This document shows positions 19,455 through 29,136 of a stretch of 64,000 nt of DNA, piece by piece. Numbering within the stretch: the stretch's first letter is position 1; the number at the start of each line of letters is the position of its first letter. Position numbers and translations under genes: made by a program. The notes beneath the pieces were generated by a model. That model saw nothing but the letters and a program-made list of their open reading frames with translations. It was not told the DNA's origin and searched no databases. This DNA comes from Chthonomonas calidirosea T49 (GTDB taxonomy: Bacteria > Armatimonadota > Chthonomonadetes > Chthonomonadales > Chthonomonadaceae): assembly GCF_000427095.1 (NCBI RefSeq), contig NC_021487.1, positions 3,337,501 through 3,401,500 on the forward strand, read 5' to 3'.

Positions 19455-19591
19455 GGAGATTCTCCCTAGACAAGATAGCATAAAATGAGAGGAAAATGCG
19501 ATACCATGCGATGTTTTTCCTCAAGAAGAGGGCGAATAATAAGAAGTACCCTGATAAGGGAGTTTCAGAGAGGATGACGGAGGTTGGAAAA

Positions 19592-20362
19592 ATGGTTTTA
19601 GCGCCTGTGACGATCACGGAAGAGCAGCGAAGGCAGTATCAGGAGGAGGGTTATTTCATTCTCGAAGGTGTGATTTCTGCAGAGGTTCTTGAGGGGCTTC
19701 GTGCTGAATGCGACCGCTTGGTTCGGCAGAAGGATGAGGAGCTTGCCCGTCGTGGGGTGGAGAGCGAGGGGATTACGCATCGTGGAAGCCGTTACTTCAT
19801 CAGCTCGCATGGGCACGATAGCGAAACATTGGAGCGCTTTCTCTTCAGCGATCTCATGGCCTCGATCTGTTTAGCCACGTTGGGGCCGGACGCCTATCTG
19901 TTTAATGAGCAGTTTGTGGTAAAGCGCGATAGAGCGGGAATGAGGTTTGCGTGGCATCAGGATTCGGGGTATATCGGCCATCCGCACCGCCCCTACCTCA
20001 GCTGTTGGTGTGCCTTGGACGATGTCAGTGAGGAGAACGGCACGGTGTACATTCTCCCTTACTCTCGGGCCGGCACGCGGGAGTGGACTCCGCATCGGAA
20101 AGAGGAGGGCACCAACGATCTCGTGGGGTATTTTGGCGACGACCCCGGCATACCGGTCGTCGGCCCAGCCGGCACCATCGCGGTGTTTTCGAGTGTGACC
20201 TTTCACCGAAGCGGCGCCAACACCTCGCCCCATCTAAGGCGCATCTATCTCGCCCAGTATTCCGCGGAGCCCATCCTCAATAAAGAGGGCACGGCACTCT
20301 GGCACTGGGCCGATCCCTTCTTGAAAGGGGGGAGGCGGGTAGACCCCTTCGTAAGCAGGTAA
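19592..20362 (+). CDS. Phytanoyl-CoA dioxygenase (PhyH) family protein
   Basis: 256 aa from the ATG at 19592, which has ACGGAGG 8 nt upstream; in-frame ATGs at 19496 and 19574 lack such a site. Fe(II)/2OG dioxygenase: metal motif HQDSGYIGHPHR (His and Asp), distal His in TFHRSGANTSPHLRR with the following Arg for 2OG, and LDDVSEENGTVYILP before the distal strand. It differs from the PhyH at 5810 and is not a recent duplicate. Substrate unknown; the divergent AraC gene suggests induction by a small molecule. Confidence 0.85.
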   Translation: MVLAPVTITEEQRRQYQEEGYFILEGVISAEVLEGLRAECDRLVRQKDEELARRGVESEGITHRGSRYFISSHGHDSETLERFLFSDLMASICLATLGPDAYLFNEQFVVKRDRAGMRFAWHQDSGYIGHPHRPYLSCWCALDDVSEENGTVYILPYSRAGTREWTPHRKEEGTNDLVGYFGDDPGIPVVGPAGTIAVFSSVTFHRSGANTSPHLRRIYLAQYSAEPILNKEGTALWHWADPFLKGGRRVDPFVSR

Positions 20363-20425
20363 AATATCTCCACCAACCGCTCAACGTATCGAGCGGGGAG
20401 CATTCACGTGGAGAGGAGAGCAGGA

Positions 20426-22123
<1,698 letters not shown>

Positions 22124-22140
22124 CGTTCGCGGAAGGAACA

Positions 22141-22185
22141 AGGGTACCGGCAGGCCCTTACGACATGCTGGTACCCTGTTTTTTT
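22141..22185 (+). terminator. Terminator of ilvD
   Basis: AGGGTACC (22141-22148) pairs with GGTACCCT (22170-22177), with an inner GC-rich loop, followed by G and seven T (22179-22185). The T-run overlaps the end of the convergent esterase gene. Confidence 0.9.
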
Positions 22186-22957
22186 ATTTGGCCGGTCGCT
22201 GATGTTGTAGAAACCATTGAGGCAGGTTGGGGTCATCGTAGGCGTTATCCCACGAGTCGTGGCCAACCCCCGGATAGAGGGTGAACTGGATGTCGCCCCC
22301 TGCCGCTTTCACGGCATCAACGGTTTTCTGATCGGCTTCTGGAGAGACGACGGGGTCGGCGGCACCATGGAACACCCAGAGGGGGATCTTGGCTAACTCG
22401 GATGCCTGGTTGGGATCGCCAATGCCGCAGATCGGTGCCGCAGCGGCGAAGAGGTCGGGGTGCTTGGCGGCCAAAGCCCAGGTTCCAAAGCCCCCCTGAG
22501 AGAGACCGGTAAGGTAGAGGCGGGTTGTATCCACCCGATATTCGCGTTCGGTTTTTTTAAGCATGGCCATCAGCAGATCGTCGTACTGTGCCCATGTGTC
22601 GCGCACTTCGGGTTTCTGCGGAATGATAACAAGGAAGGGCCAGCGCTCGGCATGGCGCATGATGTGCGTGCCAATGCCCACCCCTAGCGGCTTGAGACCA
22701 TCGGTGCCACACTCCCCAGACCCGTGGAGGAAGAGGATGGTGGGCCAAGGATGATCGCGGGTATAGTCGGCGGGCACATAGACGAGGTACCGATAGGTAG
22801 TGCCTTGCCACTGAATGGTCTTTAAGAGGAAGCCTTTGGGGGTATTGTCGGCACGGCGGCTTTTTGCCGAGGCGGGCGCGGCGGTTGTGGCCAAACCGCA
22901 CACTGCAAACAGGGCGAGAGCCAGAGTTATGTTGCCAGACAGGCTCGTGGGCATCAT
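22184..22957 (-). CDS. Secreted alpha/beta-hydrolase (esterase, PHB-depolymerase/prolyl-oligopeptidase-like)
   Basis: 257 aa with a signal peptide (about residues 1-31, ending ...AAPASAKS). Alpha/beta-hydrolase fold: oxyanion region FLHGSGECGTDG, nucleophile elbow GLSQGGFG (Ser), acid in FHGAADPVVSPEA (Asp), and catalytic His in YPGVGHDSWDNAYDDP. It resembles the extracellular esterases that surround polysaccharide or polyester degradation, but the substrate is not determinable. Convergent with ilvD; its stop lies in the ilvD terminator T-run. Confidence 0.82.
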   Translation of the reverse strand: MMPTSLSGNITLALALFAVCGLATTAAPASAKSRRADNTPKGFLLKTIQWQGTTYRYLVYVPADYTRDHPWPTILFLHGSGECGTDGLKPLGVGIGTHIMRHAERWPFLVIIPQKPEVRDTWAQYDDLLMAMLKKTEREYRVDTTRLYLTGLSQGGFGTWALAAKHPDLFAAAAPICGIGDPNQASELAKIPLWVFHGAADPVVSPEADQKTVDAVKAAGGDIQFTLYPGVGHDSWDNAYDDPNLPQWFLQHQRPAK

Positions 22958-23215
22958 TCGCGATTCTCCTTTTTCAATGCGTGGATTTTGTGCATGACTC
23001 TGTGTACGTGGAAATATATCTTCCCCATAGGGGCGTTGCCTTCCTGCCCGCTTTTTCCATCGGCCCTATACGAGAAGGCCTCCTGCGCCTTGCGGCGTGC
23101 GGAATCTCTCCTCAACGAAGGCGCTGCCACCAACGCACCTGCTCGGTAGGCTTCTCGGTTAGGGGGCGTAGGGGACCCTCTCACAAAAAATTTTTTCTAT
23201 TTTTCCAAAAAACCC

Positions 23216-23245
23216 TTGACAACTTTGCACCCTGTGTGTTATACT
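23216..23245 (+). promoter_or_regulatory. Promoter of the RHS locus
   Basis: TTGACA at 23216-23221, 18-nt spacer, TATACT at 23240-23245. Upstream is an A/T-rich tract (AAAAAATTTTTTC). An 8-bp hairpin (AAGTGAGC 23254-23261 with GCTCACTT 23274-23281) sits right at the predicted transcript 5' end, where it could stabilise the mRNA. Between 22958 and 23215 I see no gene. Confidence 0.7.
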
Positions 23246-23426
23246 TACTTTGTAAGTGAGCTGCTTCTACATCGCTCACTTCCCTTACAAACCTATAACG
23301 CTTTCCCTGTGGCCATTCTGAGGCTCCTGAGAAGACCCCTCTGACCTCTAACCCCTTTTGAGAGGCCTCCCCAGCCCTCTTGGCATAGACCCTTTCAAAG
23401 CTTCCTGAAAAAGGAGAACTCAAACA

Positions 23427-23498
23427 ATGGCTAACCACAACAAGCGCAACAAGAAGCTGCAACAGGGAGAAGGGAGTGTCCCCCCCCGTAGGTGGTAA
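23427..23498 (+). other. Alternative upstream start/short ORF of the RHS gene, out of frame at a C8 tract
   Basis: ATG at 23427 with AAGGAG 10 nt upstream is the best start signal in the area. It encodes MANHNKRNKKLQQGEGSV, then runs through the C8 tract into PPRRW and a TAA at 23496. If the tract had seven C instead of eight, this ORF would continue in frame into the RHS protein. It may therefore be the true start of a frameshifted or phase-variable gene, or a leader ORF. The downstream GTG at 23476 lies inside it. Confidence 0.55.
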
Positions 23499-26400
23499 CC
23501 CACCGCAACCTTCTGCTCGTTCACGCGGCATCGCACGCCGCCAGTTCCTCACCTCCGCCCTCGCCAGCCTCGGCGCCGCTGTCTTTGCGGGGGCTTCCCT
23601 CGAAAGCGCTCAGAGCGCCCAAGCCCTCTCCACCGGCTCTCCGCCTCTGCCGCCTACCCCCGGCCCTGCACACTCCTGGCAGCCTCTCGTCTCTTTGGGC
23701 ATAGGGCAGTCCAACCTGGCCTCCGGCAACGCCCATGGCACCTTCCCTCTCTTTGGCTGGAGCGGAAGAGGAGGTGGGCTGAACTTCGCTCTCTTCTACA
23801 ACTCCCAATCCGCCCGCACCAGCCCCTTAGGCCCGAAATGGAGCCACAGCTATCGCAGCTACCTGCTGAATGTGCCCAACACCCAAAACGTGGTGTGGGT
23901 GCAAGAGAACGGAAGCGAAACCCTCTTCACCTGGAACGGCTCGGCCTATGTGCCTCCGGCCGGCTGCTACGACAGCTTGAGCCTCAACCCCGACGGCAGT
24001 TGGACGATCGTGCGCAAAGGAGGCACCAAATACTTCTTCTCCTCAACAGGGTGGTTAACCCAGATCACCGACCGCAACAGCAACACCACCACCTTCAGCT
24101 ACAACAGCGCCAACCTGCTGACCAGCGTGACGGATGCGGCCGGCCGAAGCCTCAGCTTAAGTTACGACGGTTCGGGACGGTTGACGAGCGCCGCGGACTG
24201 CGCAGGTCGGACATGGAGTTTTCAGTACGATGCCTCCAACCGGCTAGACACGGTGGTGTGGCCGTCGTTGAACGGCAACCTGTATGCGGAGCTGTTTGGC
24301 TACGATGCCTCCAACAACCTGACCGCCTACATCGACAGGCTGAACCGGAGTTGGAACTACACCTATGGCAGCAACGGGATAGTGACCGGTGAGGTCAACC
24401 CGGCCGGTTCCAAGAGCGGGAGTGGGTCTTATCAGGCGATAGCGGTTCAGTCGCAGACGCGCACTCAGGTGATCAGCAGTTCGAGCAGTTGGCCCAGTGG
24501 GACGACGGTGGTGGCGAGCTGGACGGACGCCAATCAAAACACCGTTCAGTATGGGATGGACAGCCAAGGTCAGCTGTTGGGGGTGGTAGATGCGTTGGGT
24601 CATCAGACCAGCTTCAGCTACGACAGCGCCCACAACCTTCTGTCAACGACGACGCCTTCGGGGAGCGTGTGGCAGCAGCAGTACGACAATCGGGGCAACA
24701 TGTTGGTATCGCAAGACCCGCTAGGCCACAGCACCCAGCTGGCCTATGGGGTGTTTGACCTGCTGGTGTCGGTGACCGACCCGTTGGGGAACAAGACGCT
24801 CTTCAGCCTGGATAGCAGCACGGGCAATGTGCTTCAGGTGACGGATGCCAACAACAACGTGAGCCGTTTCAGCTACAATGGGGATGGAAGCGTGGCGAGC
24901 GTGACCGACCCCGCGGGTCGCACCAAGCAGTTTGGGTACGACCAGTGGGGGCATCTGACGAGCCGCACAGACCCCTTGGGGAACGTAACCCGCTACAGCT
25001 ACTCGGTCGACAGCCTTTTGCAGCAGCGGGTGGACGCGTTGGGCTATGTGACGCAGTACAGTTATGACGGGTGGGGGAGGCTAGTTTCGGTCAGTTATCC
25101 TACCAGCGGGGCACCGGGGATCAGCTATAGCTGGGATGCAGGGGGTCAGTTGATCCAGAGCAGCGATAGCACCGGTGTCCGCAGCTACACCTACGACGTG
25201 TTGGGTCGGAAGGTGAAGGCGGTAGACCCTCGCGGGACGACGCAGGCCAGTTATGATGCGGTGGGCAACCTGTTGAGCCAGACCGATGTGACGGGTCGGG
25301 TTCTGACCAACAGCTACGATGCGGCGTATCATCTGACGAGCGTGGTAGATGGGAGCGACAACGCGCAGGTGAGCCTCAGCTACACGGCGGACGGTCAGGT
25401 GTCGAGCGTGATGTACCCCAACGGCGTGGAGGTGCAGTACAGCTACGATGCGGCGGGTCGTGTAACGAGCGTTCAGCACGTGCTGGTAAGCAGTGGGACG
25501 GTGTTGGTGGGCTACAGCGCCAGCTACGATGCGGCCGGTCGTTTGGTACAGGTGGTAGAGCAGCCGAGTGGGGATGTGACGGTGTACCAATACGACGCGG
25601 TGGGGAACCTGCTGAAGGAGCAGCGGAGCGGTTCACGCAGCTACAGCGGGAGCTACACGTACGACCCCTCGAACCTTCGTTTAAGCGCTCAGGTGGTGGT
25701 CAACGGGGTGCCGGTTCATATGGGCAGCTACAGTTACGACGGCGGGGGTCGTTTGGTACAGGTGGTAGACAGCGCGACGAACACGACGGAGGTGTACAGC
25801 TGGAACGCGACGGGGACGTTGTCGAGTGCCCCTGGTCCGGGCTACACGCGCGGTTTTATGTGGAATGAAGAGGGCCAGTTAGTGGGGATAGCGCACAACG
25901 GGGTTTTGGCGTACCAGTACGGTTATGGTGCGGACGGGAACCGTCGTTGGCGGAAGGACTTGGCGAACAACGTGTGGGTCTGGTATCCGTGTGGGGTAGC
26001 GTGCAGCGCTGGGGAGCTGGTGGAGGAGGTAAGCGACCTGAGCGGTGGGGTATGGAGTGTTCAGGCGTTGTATCTTCGTGTAGGCGGCGGCTGCAGCAGC
26101 CAGTTGGTTCGTCGGAACGGGGAGTACCATCACAGGGATGTGTTAGGCAACTATGGGGTGATAACAGACGGGAGTGGGAACGTGCTATCGAGTAATCTGT
26201 ACGATGCGTTTGGAGTGAGCATGTACACGAGCGGTAGCGCCCAGAGCCCGTATCGTCCAGCAGGAATGGTATTGGATGTGGAGGGGTTGGATTTCAGCGG
26301 ACCTCCGGTAGCCTGCCCTGCGTATGCCAACAGGGACTTGGTACTACAACCGCTGTGTACAGGAAGAAAACGGCGAAGGCCGCCCCACAGGCCCAAACCG

Positions 26401-26706
26401 CCTCATCCGCACCCACACCCACCGCTCCCACCACAACCACAGCCACCCAAACCAAATTGTGGCACTCTTCTGGCCCATTGCGATTCAGTCTGCTCAGGAC
26501 TCCTAACAGCTTGCTTAGCTGCATTTGGTGCTGGTGTTGCAGTGTGTCTGGCAGCGTGTTTAAATCCTACTTCCGTCGCTTGTTTAATAATTTGTGGTGT
26601 TCTAGTGGTAGGCCTCCTAGCATACTGTCTGATAAGCTTCCATATTTGTAAAGACGACTGCTTCAAGGCATATCAGCAGTGTGTGGCTCACGGTGGCACG
26701 CCCTAA
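23476..26706 (+). CDS. Tat-exported RHS/YD-repeat protein with a C-terminal 12-Cys module
   Basis: 1076 aa from the GTG at 23476 (AGGGAGAAGGGA just upstream; see the alternative ATG at 23427). Residues 15-45 are a twin-arginine signal (SRGIARRQFLTSALASLGAAV). Residues about 75-900 are RHS/YD repeats: many copies of YDxxGRLTS-type motifs (YDAAGRVTS, YDAVGNLL, YSYDGGGRLVQV) that in relatives form a beta-shell cage. Residues about 910-960 correspond to the RHS core end (GNYGVITDGSGNVLSSNLYDAFG), but the usual RYYDPxxGRF is not legible in this frame. A Pro/His-rich linker (960-993) leads to residues 994-1076, with 12 Cys spaced 6-3-6-10-3-7-3-10-6-3-6. Likely an exported delivery or surface protein with a disulfide-rich effector or anchor; function unknown. 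Confidence 0.8.
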   Translation: MSPPVGGNPPQPSARSRGIARRQFLTSALASLGAAVFAGASLESAQSAQALSTGSPPLPPTPGPAHSWQPLVSLGIGQSNLASGNAHGTFPLFGWSGRGGGLNFALFYNSQSARTSPLGPKWSHSYRSYLLNVPNTQNVVWVQENGSETLFTWNGSAYVPPAGCYDSLSLNPDGSWTIVRKGGTKYFFSSTGWLTQITDRNSNTTTFSYNSANLLTSVTDAAGRSLSLSYDGSGRLTSAADCAGRTWSFQYDASNRLDTVVWPSLNGNLYAELFGYDASNNLTAYIDRLNRSWNYTYGSNGIVTGEVNPAGSKSGSGSYQAIAVQSQTRTQVISSSSSWPSGTTVVASWTDANQNTVQYGMDSQGQLLGVVDALGHQTSFSYDSAHNLLSTTTPSGSVWQQQYDNRGNMLVSQDPLGHSTQLAYGVFDLLVSVTDPLGNKTLFSLDSSTGNVLQVTDANNNVSRFSYNGDGSVASVTDPAGRTKQFGYDQWGHLTSRTDPLGNVTRYSYSVDSLLQQRVDALGYVTQYSYDGWGRLVSVSYPTSGAPGISYSWDAGGQLIQSSDSTGVRSYTYDVLGRKVKAVDPRGTTQASYDAVGNLLSQTDVTGRVLTNSYDAAYHLTSVVDGSDNAQVSLSYTADGQVSSVMYPNGVEVQYSYDAAGRVTSVQHVLVSSGTVLVGYSASYDAAGRLVQVVEQPSGDVTVYQYDAVGNLLKEQRSGSRSYSGSYTYDPSNLRLSAQVVVNGVPVHMGSYSYDGGGRLVQVVDSATNTTEVYSWNATGTLSSAPGPGYTRGFMWNEEGQLVGIAHNGVLAYQYGYGADGNRRWRKDLANNVWVWYPCGVACSAGELVEEVSDLSGGVWSVQALYLRVGGGCSSQLVRRNGEYHHRDVLGNYGVITDGSGNVLSSNLYDAFGVSMYTSGSAQSPYRPAGMVLDVEGLDFSGPPVACPAYANRDLVLQPLCTGRKRRRPPHRPKPPHPHPHPPLPPQPQPPKPNCGTLLAHCDSVCSGLLTACLAAFGAGVAVCLAACLNPTSVACLIICGVLVVGLLAYCLISFHICKDDCFKAYQQCVAHGGTP
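23480..23487 (+). repeat. Poly-C (C8) homopolymer, candidate slippage tract
   Basis: Eight consecutive C, four nucleotides into the GTG-initiated RHS frame and inside the ATG-initiated frame. Change of one C switches which start codon feeds the long RHS frame. Confidence 0.8.
25537..25769 (+). repeat. Exact 23-nt direct repeats inside the RHS gene
   Basis: The 23 nt at 25537-25559 recur exactly at 25747-25769, 210 nt (70 codons) apart, each encoding GRLVQVV of a YD repeat. Exact identity at DNA level within a divergent repeat protein suggests recent internal duplication or gene conversion, and allows in-frame deletion of 70 codons. Confidence 0.75.
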
Positions 26707-26725
26707 ACACCTTGGAGGAGTAGGA

Positions 26726-26758
26726 GGTAGGAGAAGGGTGAAACCGCCTTCTCCTACT
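26726..26758 (+). other. Hairpin between the RHS gene and the membrane-protein gene
   Basis: GTAGGAGAAGG (26727-26737) pairs perfectly with CCTTCTCCTAC (26747-26757). No U-tract follows, so it is more likely an mRNA-stability or processing element than a terminator; the two genes may still be cotranscribed. Confidence 0.5.
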
Positions 26759-26787
26759 CCTCGTCTATTGGCTAGGAGGTTGGACGG

Positions 26788-28200
26788 ATGAAACTATGGC
26801 AACAACTGGTTACGAGGCTCCAGGCCATTAAACCAAGAGGTTCCACAAAGGCCCCTCAGCTAGGAGAAAAGCTATTTTCGATAAAGGGGTCAAGCAAGAA
26901 GGTGGGCTTTAGGCTCCTAACTCTTGGTCTACCTTTTAGTCTATTGCTGTTATTCGTTCTTTTTGTGGTTAGATGGATCTATCTCTTCCTGACATCGGTT
27001 AGCTTGCAATCTCCACATCCATCGGATGTCCTTAACTGGCAGGCGCTCATGGTGCTGAAGCTTCTGACACTTCTTACAGGGGTTGAAGGAGTGCTTTTGA
27101 TAGCCAGTTACTTTATCAACTCATGGCGTGGGGAGATCAGCGTGTGGCAGGGTGGACTGTGTATTGAGAGCCTACTATCCACAGTGAGGTTACCATGGGA
27201 TGAGGTTCTGGATGTGGTGGAGCGCAACATAGGAAACAAAAACGAGCCAACCCTGCTTATTCTTACCACAAAAGGTTGGCTCTCGTTGCCAGCGCAGTCG
27301 GAGGAGGCGCAGCAGCTAAAGAGCCACCTCCTCAACCATCTAAAACGCGATCACCCTATTCCTCACGACCGAAGTCGTGGCAACCCTCCATCCTACTTGC
27401 TCAATACCATAAGATTTATAAGTCTTCTAATGTTTATGTCGTCAGTGACGTTCTACATCATCAACAAAAACTTCAATCCTGAGTTTGTAAGTATTTCTGT
27501 CAATCTTGAGTTGGTAATTTATTTTGTCAGTATATCTCTAGTTTGTGTATTGGCATCCTTGGTGCTCTTGTGGGAATTCACGACCTATCCTCTTCGCTCC
27601 TACGGGAATCAACGTGACGTCTTTCATTTGTCCTCGCTCGTCAAAGAGATATTCCGTATGAAGAGGTTGCGAAAGACCTTTTCTGATTTACTATTGTCCC
27701 CGCACAACCATCCTAGAACACTGCTGGCCGTGTACAAAGCGTTGGCGCTCAGAGTGCTTGCCGCCTATGCTTCCGACGATGTCCGCAAAATTGACGAAAA
27801 AACGCGACGCTCACTTCACAAGCTGCTCCGCAGCGAAACAGATCCAGAGTTCCTCTGTGCTTTCCTGCAGTCATATCGGCCCCTTGTAGTTCCCAGCGAT
27901 GCACCTGTGATGGAAGCGTTGGTGCAGGGCAAGACCGCTCTGGGATATCATGCGGAGGTAGCCCAAGAGGCTCAAACATGTTTGGATGTTATCAGGGAGC
28001 TGACCAACCCACAGACGCTTTTGCGGGCAGGTACGTTGACTTCGGAGCATCTGTTACGCCCGGTTTCGAACCCCACACCTGCAGAAAATCTGCTGAGGAG
28101 CGTGACAAACCCTTCGGAGACGTTAGAGGAGGATCGAAAAGAGCCACTAACGCCTGCCACCAGGTTGCAGGCGGAGCCGCAAGAACAGGCAGCAAGCTAG
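26788..28200 (+). CDS. Multi-pass membrane protein with PH-like segment, 470 aa (possible RHS partner)
   Basis: Family not recognised. Four hydrophobic segments are seen: about residues 47-70, 88-111, 208-228 and 238-265. Between the second and third lies a bacterial PH-like stretch (GEISVWQGGLCIESLLSTVRLPWDEVLDVVE...LLILTTKGWLSLP). The C-terminal 200 residues are soluble, helical and HEAT-like (TLLAVYKALALRVLAAYASDD). They are followed by a short imperfect repeat (NPQTLLRAG, NPTPAENLLRSV, NPSETLEE). AGGAGG precedes the ATG. It starts 81 nt after the RHS gene on the same strand. The position is that of an immunity or export partner, but nothing in the sequence proves this. Confidence 0.65.
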   Translation: MKLWQQLVTRLQAIKPRGSTKAPQLGEKLFSIKGSSKKVGFRLLTLGLPFSLLLLFVLFVVRWIYLFLTSVSLQSPHPSDVLNWQALMVLKLLTLLTGVEGVLLIASYFINSWRGEISVWQGGLCIESLLSTVRLPWDEVLDVVERNIGNKNEPTLLILTTKGWLSLPAQSEEAQQLKSHLLNHLKRDHPIPHDRSRGNPPSYLLNTIRFISLLMFMSSVTFYIINKNFNPEFVSISVNLELVIYFVSISLVCVLASLVLLWEFTTYPLRSYGNQRDVFHLSSLVKEIFRMKRLRKTFSDLLLSPHNHPRTLLAVYKALALRVLAAYASDDVRKIDEKTRRSLHKLLRSETDPEFLCAFLQSYRPLVVPSDAPVMEALVQGKTALGYHAEVAQEAQTCLDVIRELTNPQTLLRAGTLTSEHLLRPVSNPTPAENLLRSVTNPSETLEEDRKEPLTPATRLQAEPQEQAAS

Positions 28201-28294
28201 AGGGTGGCTCACCTTCCTGTTTCAACGATGCTGGGACTTCACCAAAAGGAGGGAACTCGACGGAGAGCCGCCCGATAGACCCAAATCAACATCC

Positions 28295-28633
28295 TTGTGC
28301 AGGAGCCAAGAAACTCCGCAGAGTGGAGGTTCCACCTGCAAACAAAAAGCGTACAAAGCCCCCGGCTTGCTGATGCTGGCCTGCGCTAGCTGTCTGTTAG
28401 GCGGTTGTCAGTTCGTCCTCTATGAAGACAGCAATGGAATCTACGGCCTTGACCCAGTAATGCATCAAATTTTCACCCTTGATGCGAACAACCAACCTCA
28501 CACGGTCTTTCGGTTTGCGGGGAGCAGGTTAAAACGTGTTGGGGCTGTTGGTGCTGCTGCCACTGCCACATTGCAGCGTTCGTTGCTGCCCACGGAAGAG
28601 AGGGTGGATGACGTAGGGAGCAAGGCCGGATAG
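28295..28633 (+). CDS. Putative small lipoprotein
   Basis: Up to 112 aa from the TTG at 28295. The segment KQKAYKAPGLLMLACASCLLGGCQF has a basic n-region, hydrophobic core and a lipobox (LLGGC), predicting lipidation at Cys about residue 38. The remainder (YEDSNGIYGLDPVMHQIFTLDANNQPHTVFRFAG) looks like a small beta structure. The start is uncertain and no strong ribosome site was found; a frameshifted 5' end is possible. It lies 95 nt after the membrane-protein gene in the RHS locus. Confidence 0.45.
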   Translation: MCRSQETPQSGGSTCKQKAYKAPGLLMLACASCLLGGCQFVLYEDSNGIYGLDPVMHQIFTLDANNQPHTVFRFAGSRLKRVGAVGAAATATLQRSLLPTEERVDDVGSKAG

Positions 28634-29136
28634 TTGAGCGAGGTGCTCCGTTCGCGACATTTGAAACGATAGCACGTGAAGGAACACTCCACGGCTTGAT
28701 CGTTGGTAAGCGTCTCGATCCTGGGTGTTGGGGGAACGTGCCCAAGGAAGAGCGGAGGCGCTTACCGATGCGGCCATAGCGCTACGCACACCGGCCAGCT
28801 GAGCACCAGTAAGATGGTCACCATGAGGACGACAATAAGGCGATCGAGCGTTTTGATAAGTTGCGCTGACATGTTTTTGTGTTCCTGTAGATTGTTAGGT
28901 TGGAAACCAAGAGGCTCAAATTCCCGATCGCTGAGGCCCAACCTCCTGCTGGGAAAGCCGGCAAGGGCTTGTGGCATGAGCGCACTCGGTTTCCAAAACC
29001 TCGCTTTTGGGCATTCACAAGGGTTGTTCCTTTTCGTATAGAAACTGTGGGCTGATGAGATCACGGGTTTTTGGGGTGGCTAAGAGAACAGCACCTTTTG
29101 AAAAGTCGTCTGATCAAGTTGGGAGGAGTGGAAACC
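28634..29136. other. 503-nt region without a confident gene
   Basis: No convincing long gene on either strand, and no clear promoter or terminator. It contains one possible small membrane ORF on the minus strand (28762-28872, listed separately). Several overlapping minus-strand frames have no coherent domain text and were not accepted. Confidence 0.6.
28762..28872 (-). CDS. Possible small single-pass membrane protein, 36 aa
   Basis: ATG at 28872 with AGGA 9 nt upstream. The product begins MSAQLIKTLDRLIVVLMVT and continues with ILLVLSWPVCVALWPHR. It has an amphipathic N-terminus, one transmembrane helix and a positively charged end, a common layout for small membrane proteins. Support is only the ribosome site and the composition, so it may be chance. 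Confidence 0.3.
   Translation of the reverse strand: MSAQLIKTLDRLIVVLMVTILLVLSWPVCVALWPHR

Noticed and set aside
27978-28373. 131-codon plus-strand frame overlapping the end of the membrane-protein gene
   Set aside because: Out of frame with the real gene, no coherent domain, no ribosome site.
28529-28789. Overlapping minus-strand frames after the lipoprotein gene
   Set aside because: Ser/Arg-rich text without structure; mutually overlapping.
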